Under the pieces are notes generated by a model, which was not told the origin of the DNA, did not search any database, and saw only the letters and a program-made list of their open reading frames with translations. A stretch of DNA of 20,366 bases from an uncultured Lachnospiraceae bacterium. GTDB taxonomy: Bacteria > Bacillota > Clostridia > Lachnospirales > Lachnospiraceae. Location of the stretch: positions 1-20,366 of the forward strand of contig CAKRRJ010000042.1 of the NCBI GenBank assembly GCA_934394615.1. The letters run 5' to 3'. Shown piece by piece: positions 14,763 to 20,366 of the stretch; the first letter of the stretch is position 1; each line of letters begins with the position of its first letter. The position numbers and the translations under genes are program-made.

Positions 14763-15806
14763 ATGACAAAGACCAATACAGCAAACGGCGCTCCGGCCGC
14801 ACAGAAGGCAAAAGCAAAAATGACCGATACCAACCTGCTTCTCATCATCACGGTGACGGTATTCCTGGTGATGTACATTGGAGCGATGGTATTCCTGAAA
14901 AAAGGCTTCTTAAAGCCCCAGACCTTTTTTAACATCCTAAACGCGAACGCGGCTCTGATCATCACAGCCTGCGGCATGAGCCTGGTTATGATCACCGGCG
15001 GCATCGATATTTCCGTGGGCGGCGTGGTGGCCTTAGTCAGCATGAGCTGTGCGGTATATCTGGATTACCAGGGTGGAAACGTATTTGTGTCCTTCCTCAT
15101 CGCCCTTGGCATTGGCCTGGCATTCGGCGCGGTACAGGGATTTCTGGTAGCTTACCTGGATATTCAGCCTTTCATTGTATCCCTTGCAGGCATGTTCTTC
15201 GCGAGAGGCATGACTACCATTGTACATACGGCTCCGTTCAACGTAGCCAATGAGTCTTTCGTAGCCCTGAAAGATACCCGTATCAATATCCCGGGTCTGG
15301 GAACCGTAAACAAGCTTGGCAAATATGTTCCGGCTTATGTGGAGATTGGTGTGGTGATCGCACTTTTGATCGTAGTGATTTTCTTCTGCGTGCTGCGCTG
15401 GACGAAACTGGGCCGCAGCTTCTACGCAGTCGGCGGCAACCGCCAGAGTGCCCTGATGCTGGGTATTGACGTGAAAAAGACCCGCTTCCTGTCCCAGCTG
15501 CTCTGCGGCGTGCTGGCCGGTATCGGCGGTTATGTGTACTTCCTGCATGTAGGATCCGGTTCCGCTTCCCATGCAATGGGCATGGAGATGAACGCCATCG
15601 CTTCCTCTATCATCGGCGGAACGCTTCTGACCGGCGGCGTGGGCAACATCTTCGGAACCTTCGTGGGCGTGCTGTCCTTAAGTACCATTCAGAACATTGT
15701 ATCTTCCATCGGTCTGGACCAGGCATGGTGGACCGGCATCACCGTAGCTGGTATGCTCTGCGTCTTCCTGGTAGTTCAGAGTATCCTGCTGGCAAGAAAG
15801 AAATAG
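14763..15806 (+). CDS. yjfF: Sugar ABC transporter permease, YjfF-like
   Basis: The start at ATG 14763 is preferred over an in-frame ATG at 14691 because AAGGGGG precedes it and the upstream 24 residues read as antisense-like charged sequence inside the first permease gene. The protein is 347 aa and polytopic. It shows AALIITACGMSLVMITGGIDISVG, LDIQPFIVSLAGMFFARGM and MNAIASSIIGGTLLTGGVGN, matching E. coli YjfF in order. With YtfT it forms the membrane channel, as in ytfQRT-yjfF and Gaf-type importers. It is the last gene of the operon, followed by an inverted repeat and a terminator-like stem. Confidence 0.92.
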   Translation: MTKTNTANGAPAAQKAKAKMTDTNLLLIITVTVFLVMYIGAMVFLKKGFLKPQTFFNILNANAALIITACGMSLVMITGGIDISVGGVVALVSMSCAVYLDYQGGNVFVSFLIALGIGLAFGAVQGFLVAYLDIQPFIVSLAGMFFARGMTTIVHTAPFNVANESFVALKDTRINIPGLGTVNKLGKYVPAYVEIGVVIALLIVVIFFCVLRWTKLGRSFYAVGGNRQSALMLGIDVKKTRFLSQLLCGVLAGIGGYVYFLHVGSGSASHAMGMEMNAIASSIIGGTLLTGGVGNIFGTFVGVLSLSTIQNIVSSIGLDQAWWTGITVAGMLCVFLVVQSILLARKK

Positions 15807-15812
15807 GCGTGG

Positions 15813-15883
15813 GTTTCTGTGAAAACGGGCTGTGTGGATGCGCTGGAAAACAGGGCGCGGAGCCGTGCAGGTTCCACAGAAAC
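15813..15883 (+). repeat. Inverted repeat after the permease gene
   Basis: GTTTCTGTG (15813-15821) pairs with CACAGAAAC (15875-15883) around a 53-base GC-rich loop that has further short self-complementarity. It starts 7 bases after the permease stop and precedes a second, stronger stem. It may protect the operon's mRNA end; no T run follows it. Confidence 0.6.
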
Positions 15884-15899
15884 GCTTGGCAAATTTCGA

Positions 15900-15933
15900 C
15901 AAAATCCTGTCAAAAAGACATGACAGGATTTTG
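15900..15933. terminator. Terminator-like stem after the importer operon
   Basis: CAAAATCCTGTCA and TGACAGGATTTTG form a perfect 13-bp stem with an 8-base loop. The A/T base of the stem supplies the A and T tracts, so it could terminate in both directions. The T tract is only four long on the plus strand. It separates the importer from the kinase promoter. Confidence 0.68.
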
Positions 15934-15946
15934 CCATTTCTGGAAA

Positions 15947-16022
15947 GAAAGTACAACATTGTGACAGAAATACAAAAAGCGGACGAAAAGTACAAGACAA
16001 TTTTGTGAAAAAGTAGTAAAAT
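15947..16022 (+). promoter_or_regulatory. Kinase promoter with three TACAA direct repeats
   Basis: The -10 box TAAAAT (16017-16022) is preceded at 17 bases by a poor -35 AAGACA (15994-15999). Three related units, GAAAGTACAA (15947-15956), GAAATACAA (15967-15975) and GAAAAGTACAA (15985-15995), are spaced 19-20 bases apart, and the last overlaps the -35. A weak -35 overlapped by spaced direct repeats is typical of activator-dependent promoters. The GTACAA cores also resemble AraR half-sites. Confidence 0.6.
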
Positions 16023-16060
16023 GAAACCATAAAAAGGGAAAAGCAAGGAGGATCATACGC

Positions 16061-17677
16061 ATGAGTGCAAATAAAGAAACCATCGCACAGTGGATCCGGG
16101 AAAAGAAGACCGCCCTCGGCATCGAGTTCGGTTCTACCCGTATCAAGGCTGTTTTAGTGGGAGAGGACCATACGCCGATCGCGTCTGGCGCGCATGACTG
16201 GGAGAACCGTCTGACCGACGGCATCTGGACTTATACGCTGGAAGATATCTGGACCGGCATCCAGGACGCTTACGCAAAGCTGGCGGAGGATGTAAAGGCG
16301 CAGTACGGCGAGACCCTGCACGCAGTCGGCGGCATCGGCATCAGCGCCATGATGCACGGCTACATGGTATTTGACAAGGCAGGAGAACTTCTGGTTCCGT
16401 TCCGCACCTGGAGAAATACCATCACCGCAGAGGCATCCGAAAAACTGACGGAGCTGTTTGCGTATCCGATCCCGCAGCGCTGGAGCATCGCGCATCTGTA
16501 TCAGGCAATCTTAAACGGCGAAGAGCATGTGCCGGATATTGATTATATGATCACGTTAGAGGGTTATGTGCACTGGAAACTGACCGGAGAGAAAGTTCTC
16601 GGCATTGGCGACGTTGCCGGTATGTTCCCGGTAGACATCCACAACCACGACTTTGACCAGAAGATGGTGGAGAAGTTCGACGCGCTGGTAGCAGACAAGG
16701 GTTACTCCTGGAAGCTGCGCGACATCCTGCCGAAGGCTCTGGTGGCAGGCGAGGACGCAGGCACTTTAACCGCAGAGGGCGCAAAGCTGCTTGATGTGAG
16801 CGGCAATCTGGAGGCAGGCATTCCGATGTGTCCGCCGGAGGGCGACGCAGGAACCGGCATGACCGCAACCAACAGCGTAAAGGTCCGCACCGGCAACGTA
16901 TCCGCAGGAACCAGCGTATTTGCTATGGTAGTCCTGGAGAAAGAATTAAAGAAGGTACACCCGGAGATTGATCTGGTTACCACACCGGCAGGCGATCTGG
17001 TCGGTATGGTACACTGCAACAACTGTACTTCCGATTTAAACGCATGGGTCGGCCTGTTTAAAGAGTTTATGGAGAGCATGGGCATGGAGGTTGACATGAA
17101 CCGCCTGTTTGGTGTTCTTTACAACAAGGCATTAGAGGGAGACAAAGACTGCGGCGGCCTGCTGGCATACAACTACTTCTCCGGCGAGCATATCACCGGT
17201 TTTGAAGAGGGACGTCCGCTGTTTGTACGCCGCCCGGATGATAAATTCAACCTGGCAAACTTTATGAGAACCCATCTTTACACCTCTCTCGGCGCGTTAA
17301 AGACCGGTCTGGATATTCTGTTCCGCGATGAGCAGGTAAAACTGGATGTTCTGCTTGGACATGGCGGCCTGTTTAAGACCAAAGGCGTAGGCCAGAAGAT
17401 CATGGCAGCCGCAGCAGGTGTTCCGGTTGAGGTTATGGAGACCGCAGGCGAGGGCGGCGCATGGGGCGCAGCACTCCTGGCAGCTTACCGCGTATGGAAA
17501 GAAGAAGGCGAGACCCTGGACGCTTACCTGGAGAAGAAGGTATTCGGCGGCCAGCACGGAACCGTCATGGAGCCGGACGCAGACGATGTGAAGGGCTTCG
17601 ACGAGTTTATGGTGCGCTACCACGCAGGCCTGCCGATCGAGCGGGCGGCTGTAGAGACGATGCCGGAGAACGCTTGA
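16061..17677 (+). CDS. FGGY-family carbohydrate kinase (probable L-ribulokinase)
   Basis: The 538-aa kinase has the N-terminal phosphate-binding motif [10 protein letters not shown] (20-29, with Glu22 where canonical FGGY members usually have Asp), the second-domain catalytic segment [13 protein letters not shown] with Asp262, and a C-terminal [12 protein letters not shown] adenosine-binding motif. It does not resemble classical AraB or XylB closely. It looks like the longer clostridial kinase group that includes the ribulokinase described from Clostridium acetobutylicum. The araD gene directly downstream makes L-ribulose the best guess; D-xylulose is an alternative. AAGGAGG lies 9 bases before the ATG. 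Codon use is strongly biased. It is transcribed from its own promoter. Confidence 0.88.
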   Translation: MSANKETIAQWIREKKTALGIEFGSTRIKAVLVGEDHTPIASGAHDWENRLTDGIWTYTLEDIWTGIQDAYAKLAEDVKAQYGETLHAVGGIGISAMMHGYMVFDKAGELLVPFRTWRNTITAEASEKLTELFAYPIPQRWSIAHLYQAILNGEEHVPDIDYMITLEGYVHWKLTGEKVLGIGDVAGMFPVDIHNHDFDQKMVEKFDALVADKGYSWKLRDILPKALVAGEDAGTLTAEGAKLLDVSGNLEAGIPMCPPEGDAGTGMTATNSVKVRTGNVSAGTSVFAMVVLEKELKKVHPEIDLVTTPAGDLVGMVHCNNCTSDLNAWVGLFKEFMESMGMEVDMNRLFGVLYNKALEGDKDCGGLLAYNYFSGEHITGFEEGRPLFVRRPDDKFNLANFMRTHLYTSLGALKTGLDILFRDEQVKLDVLLGHGGLFKTKGVGQKIMAAAAGVPVEVMETAGEGGAWGAALLAAYRVWKEEGETLDAYLEKKVFGGQHGTVMEPDADDVKGFDEFMVRYHAGLPIERAAVETMPENA

Positions 17678-17816
17678 AAAACATGCACGCTGCGGTTGGG
17701 AGTGCAGGTAACAAAGCCGTCCGCGGCGCTGCTGAAATAAAACAGATGTATTCCCGGAATCTCGTCCGCAGGGCAGATACCGGAGAGTACATGCAGAATA
17801 AGGGAGGAATAGCAGT

Positions 17817-18512
17817 ATGCTGGAAGCATTAAAACAGCAGGTATATGAAGCAAATATGGAGCTGCCGAAGCGCGGCCTCATCACTTACACCTGGGGCAAT
17901 GTCAGCGGAATTGACCGTGAGAGCGGCCTGTTTGTCATCAAGCCGAGCGGTGTCGATTACGATCTGTTAAAGCCGGAAGATATGGTGGTTATGGATTTAA
18001 ACGGAAACCGGGTAGAGGGAACCATGAACCCGTCCTCCGATACCCCGACTCATGTGGAGCTTTATAAGGCATTCCCGGAGATCGGAGGCATTGTTCATAC
18101 CCATTCTCCGCACGCAACCGCATGGGCACAGGCAGGCAGAGGCCTTCCGTGCTACGGAACCACCCACGCCGATTACTTCTACGGCGAGATTCCGTGTGCG
18201 AGAAACTTAACTGCAGAGGAGATTGAGGAAGGTTATGAGAAGAATACCGGTCTGGTTATCGTAGAGACCTTCCAGGGTAAAAACCCGATGTATGTTCCGG
18301 CTGTGCTCTGCAAGAACCACGGCCCGTTCACCTGGGGCAAGAATGCGGCAGAAGCAGTTCATAACGCAGTTGTTCTGGAAGAGATCGCAAAGATGAACTT
18401 TATGACCGAGCTCATCAATCCGAACGCAGACAATCGCACACCGCAGTGCATGCAGGACAAGCATTTCTTAAGAAAGCATGGCCCGAACGCTTACTACGGC
18501 CAGAAGAAATAA
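17817..18512 (+). CDS. araD: L-ribulose-5-phosphate 4-epimerase
   Basis: This 231-aa class II aldolase-family protein converts L-ribulose-5-phosphate to D-xylulose-5-phosphate. The metal ligands His94 and His96 ([10 protein letters not shown]) and His168 (KNHGPF) are present, as are catalytic Asp75 in SSDTPTH, Asp119 in THADYF and a C-terminal Tyr227, all matching E. coli AraD. Length is the family's usual. GGGAGG lies 11 bases before the ATG. It follows the kinase after a 139-base gap with no promoter or terminator evident, so they are likely co-transcribed. UlaF and SgbE are close relatives with the same reaction, but the context favours arabinose use. Confidence 0.93.
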   Translation: MLEALKQQVYEANMELPKRGLITYTWGNVSGIDRESGLFVIKPSGVDYDLLKPEDMVVMDLNGNRVEGTMNPSSDTPTHVELYKAFPEIGGIVHTHSPHATAWAQAGRGLPCYGTTHADYFYGEIPCARNLTAEEIEEGYEKNTGLVIVETFQGKNPMYVPAVLCKNHGPFTWGKNAAEAVHNAVVLEEIAKMNFMTELINPNADNRTPQCMQDKHFLRKHGPNAYYGQKK

Positions 18513-18556
18513 AAAGTTATATGAATGACAAATTTGTATGAAATAGGTAAAATCTG

Positions 18557-18585
18557 TTGCAATTCATGCAAATAGAGGTTACTAT
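18557..18585 (+). promoter_or_regulatory. Promoter of the transaldolase gene
   Basis: The -35 box TTGCAA (18557-18562), a 17-base spacer and the -10 box TACTAT (18580-18585) fit sigma-A. The inverted repeat TTGCA-N5-TGCAA (18557-18571) covers the -35 box and could be an operator. A second palindrome, ACAAATTTGT (18528-18537), lies upstream. Confidence 0.7.
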
Positions 18586-18623
18586 TTCCATAGAAAAATT
18601 AATCCAAGGGGGAATTTTGAATC

Positions 18624-19277
18624 ATGAAATTTTTCGTAGATACCGCAAATGTAGATGAGATCCGCAAAGCAAACGATATGGGCATTATCTGTGGTGTAAC
18701 CACCAACCCGTCCCTGATCGCAAAAGAGGGCCGTGACTTTAACCAGGTTATCGCAGAGATCGCTTCCATCGTAGACGGACCGATCAGCGGTGAGGTAAAG
18801 GCTACTACCACCGACGCAGAAGGCATGATCAAAGAAGGCCGTGAGATCGCAGCAATCCATCCGAATATGGTAGTTAAGATCCCGATGACCGTCGAGGGCT
18901 TAAAGGCTGTTAAGGTTCTGCACGCAGAGGGCATCAAGACCAACGTAACCCTGATCTTCTCCGCAGCACAGGCTCTGTTAGCTGCAAGAGCAGGCGCAAC
19001 CTATGTTTCCCCGTTCCTGGGCAGACTGGACGACATTTCCATGCCGGGCATCGACTTAATCAACGAGATCACTGAGATCTTCATGATGCACGACATCCAG
19101 ACCGAGATCATCGCAGCAAGCATCCGCAACCCGATCCATGTGATCGACTGCGCAAAGGCTGGCGCTGACATCGCAACCGTTCCGTACAAAGTACTGGAGC
19201 AGATGACCAAACATCCGTTAACCGATCAGGGTATCGCAAAATTCCAGGCAGACTACAAGGCTGTATTTGGAGAGTAA
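18624..19277 (+). CDS. tal: Transaldolase, small (TalC/FSA-like) type
   Basis: The 217-aa protein is a short class I aldolase of the transaldolase family. Schiff-base Lys85 sits in MVVKIPMT, preceded by [10 protein letters not shown] and VTTNPSLI. At the positions that separate transaldolase from fructose-6-phosphate aldolase it has Glu57 (SGEVKATT) and Phe131 (VSPFLGR), the transaldolase pattern, rather than Gln and Tyr. It would move dihydroxyacetone units between sedoheptulose-7-phosphate and glyceraldehyde-3-phosphate, completing pentose use. AGGGGG lies 10-15 bases before the ATG. It has a promoter of its own but may also receive read-through from araD. The stop is 3 bases from the stop of the opposing gene. 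Confidence 0.93.
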   Translation: MKFFVDTANVDEIRKANDMGIICGVTTNPSLIAKEGRDFNQVIAEIASIVDGPISGEVKATTTDAEGMIKEGREIAAIHPNMVVKIPMTVEGLKAVKVLHAEGIKTNVTLIFSAAQALLAARAGATYVSPFLGRLDDISMPGIDLINEITEIFMMHDIQTEIIAASIRNPIHVIDCAKAGADIATVPYKVLEQMTKHPLTDQGIAKFQADYKAVFGE

Positions 19278-19280
19278 AGT

Positions 19281-20171
19281 TTACCGGTGTGTATTCCGAT
19301 ATTCCTTTGGCGTCATGCCGTAATGCTTTTTCCATGTCCGGCAAAAATAACCGGAATCAGAAAAACCTGTTTCTTCCGCAATGGAGGAAATGGGTTTTTC
19401 TGTTTCTGAGAGCAGAAAAGCCGCGCGCTGCAGCCGGTAGGAGATCAGATAGGCAATGGGAGAAACCTGAATATTATCCTGAAAAATCTGAAGTGCTCTG
19501 CTTTTGCTTACGGAAGCTGACGCGGCTATCTCGTCCAGGGAGAGGGGGTCACGAAAGCGATCCTGTATGTACTGCATCATGAGCTGCAGTTTTGTCTGTG
19601 CCATATCTGTGCGTCTGACAGAAGTTCCGGATATATCCTGTAAATGTTCAAACAGAGTATTCCATAAATGAAAAAGAAGGCTAATGGTCAGAAGCCTGGA
19701 TGAAGACGGCTGTTTCTGAAGTTCAAAAACAGAATCCAGATTGTCCAGTATGTTCTTTTGCCATGAAACTTCCGGAGAAAATATCTGAAAAGGAATTGCA
19801 GCATTTACAAGAGGGTGAATGAAATCCTGATAAATCCCAGTCTGCTCGGCGGCGAGAAAAACAGGAGAAAACACAATGTTGGGGATAATGGCATGATTGT
19901 CTGCTTCAAACCGGTGAAGAACACTGCGATTGATAAACAGGCCATATCCCTGTTCCAGATCAAATTGCCGGATTCCGACTGAACAGTGAACGGTGCCTTC
20001 CTGAACCATAAGAAACTCAAGTTCCGGATGCCAGTGCCAGTCCATCCGGTGAAAGTCAAAATCCCAGATATCTTCGAGATAGAAGGCAAAAGGATACCTT
20101 GGATTTCCGTGCAGGCTGGTTTCACGGAAGGATTCGTCGGTCTGGATTACTGTTTTGCATGAAGATATCAT
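19281..20171 (-). CDS. AraC-family transcriptional regulator with N-terminal cupin
   Basis: The start at 20171 is preferred over the longer frame's 20213: AAGGAG lies 6 bases before the former, while the latter has no ribosome binding site. The 296-aa protein has an N-terminal sugar-binding cupin region (WHWHPELEFLMVQEGTVHCSVG, about 45-66) and a C-terminal pair of helix-turn-helix motifs (LSLDEIAASASVSKSRALQIF and ISSIAEETGFSDSGYFCRTWKKHYG) ending TPKEYR. It is convergent with the transaldolase gene (3-base gap) and divergent from the gene at 20337, its most likely target. It probably activates a polysaccharide or sugar catabolic gene on binding a sugar. Confidence 0.9.
   Translation of the reverse strand: MISSCKTVIQTDESFRETSLHGNPRYPFAFYLEDIWDFDFHRMDWHWHPELEFLMVQEGTVHCSVGIRQFDLEQGYGLFINRSVLHRFEADNHAIIPNIVFSPVFLAAEQTGIYQDFIHPLVNAAIPFQIFSPEVSWQKNILDNLDSVFELQKQPSSSRLLTISLLFHLWNTLFEHLQDISGTSVRRTDMAQTKLQLMMQYIQDRFRDPLSLDEIAASASVSKSRALQIFQDNIQVSPIAYLISYRLQRAAFLLSETEKPISSIAEETGFSDSGYFCRTWKKHYGMTPKEYRNTHR
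19310..19331 (+). terminator. Weak terminator candidate of the transaldolase gene
   Basis: GCGTCA (19310-19315) and TAATGC (19321-19326) form a 6-bp stem with one mismatch and one G-T pair, followed by TTTTT. It lies within the 3' coding end of the opposing regulator. The stem is weak, so this is only a candidate. Confidence 0.25.
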
Positions 20172-20247
20172 AAATGGCTCCTTCCATAGGGCATTAATTA
20201 TGGATGCTCTCATTGACTTACTGGCTTACATATATTTACTGTGTGAT

Positions 20248-20277
20248 ATTATACAATAAATATATGATTTTATCCAA
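20248..20277 (-). promoter_or_regulatory. Promoter of the AraC-family gene
   Basis: Read on the minus strand, -10 TATAAT (20253-20248) is preceded at 18 bases by TTGGAT (20277-20272). The -35 box overlaps the ATCCAAT repeat described separately. Confidence 0.65.
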
Positions 20278-20309
20278 TGAATATTTTAAATATTACGATA
20301 TAATCCAAT
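20266..20309. promoter_or_regulatory. Direct repeat GATnTnATCCAAT in the divergent AraC region
   Basis: GATTTTATCCAAT (20266-20278) and GATATAATCCAAT (20297-20309) agree at 11 of 13 bases and are 31 bases apart, about three helical turns. The second covers a plus-strand TATAAT (20299-20304) that would serve the gene at 20337 and lacks a good -35, while the first overlaps the place that -35 would take. This suits regulation by the AraC-type protein but is inference. Confidence 0.45.
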
Positions 20310-20336
20310 ATAGAACATGAAAAGGAGAAACGGAAT

Positions 20337-20366
20337 ATGAAATATTCTTATGACAGCACCATGCGG
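20337..20366 (+). CDS. Start of an unidentified gene (cut by window edge)
   Basis: ATG 20337 is preceded by AAGGAG (20322-20327) at 9-base spacing. Ten codons are visible (MKYSYDSTMR) before the window ends. There is no signal peptide in what can be seen. The divergent AraC-type regulator makes a sugar-processing enzyme, such as a glycoside hydrolase or an isomerase, a fair guess, but the sequence itself does not say. Confidence 0.65.
   Translation, partial: MKYSYDSTMR

Noticed and set aside
17678..17816. Small gene or promoter between kinase and araD
   Set aside because: No ribosome binding site with a sensible frame and no good -35/-10 pair was found; the stretch looks like an untranslated gap.

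Overview
The window looks like chromosomal DNA of a Gram-positive anaerobe of the Clostridia, most likely a gut Lachnospiraceae. The grounds are strong AGGAGG-type ribosome binding sites, sigma-A-like promoters, lipoprotein signal peptides with LxGC lipoboxes, LytS/YesM-type histidine kinase and YesN-type regulator genes, and the style of the sugar genes. No mobile element, CRISPR array or prophage gene is seen.

Layout. (1) 1-388: 3' end of a 23S rRNA gene, a spacer with several small hairpins and no recognisable 5S gene, tRNA-Glu(CUC) and a strong terminator. (2) 428-3861: a near-consensus extended -10 promoter, a roughly 90-nt leader, then a four-gene operon: an unrecognised 239-aa protein, and the permease, ATPase and lipoprotein of an ABC importer of the nitrate/taurine/NMT1 class, closed by a terminator. 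(3) 3884-5031: an AAA-type ATPase behind an AT-rich 20-bp direct repeat. (4) 5062-9506: histidine kinase, sugar-binding lipoprotein and AraC-type response regulator, an apparent three-component sugar sensor. Three consecutive hairpins lie before the regulator gene and a terminator hairpin follows it. (5) 9455-10588 (minus): a GntR/LacI hybrid repressor of AraR type. (6) 10589-15806: a 395-bp divergent control region with repeated half-sites, then a ytfQRT-yjfF-like sugar ABC importer. (7) 15807-19277: FGGY-family kinase, L-ribulose-5-phosphate 4-epimerase (araD) and a small transaldolase, with two promoters of their own. (8) 19281-20366: a convergent AraC-family regulator and the first ten codons of a divergent gene that runs off the window.

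Working model (inference): regions 4-8 form a pentose locus, most likely for L-arabinose or L-arabinofuranose. A sugar is sensed outside the cell by the lipoprotein and kinase, which phosphorylate the YesN-like regulator. The AraR-type protein adds cytoplasmic repression. The sugar enters through the YtfQRT/YjfF-type importer, is phosphorylated by the kinase, epimerised by AraD to xylulose-5-phosphate and passed to the pentose phosphate pathway with transaldolase. No L-arabinose isomerase gene is in the window. The divergent gene at the right edge may encode an upstream enzyme of the same pathway, but too little of it is present to tell.
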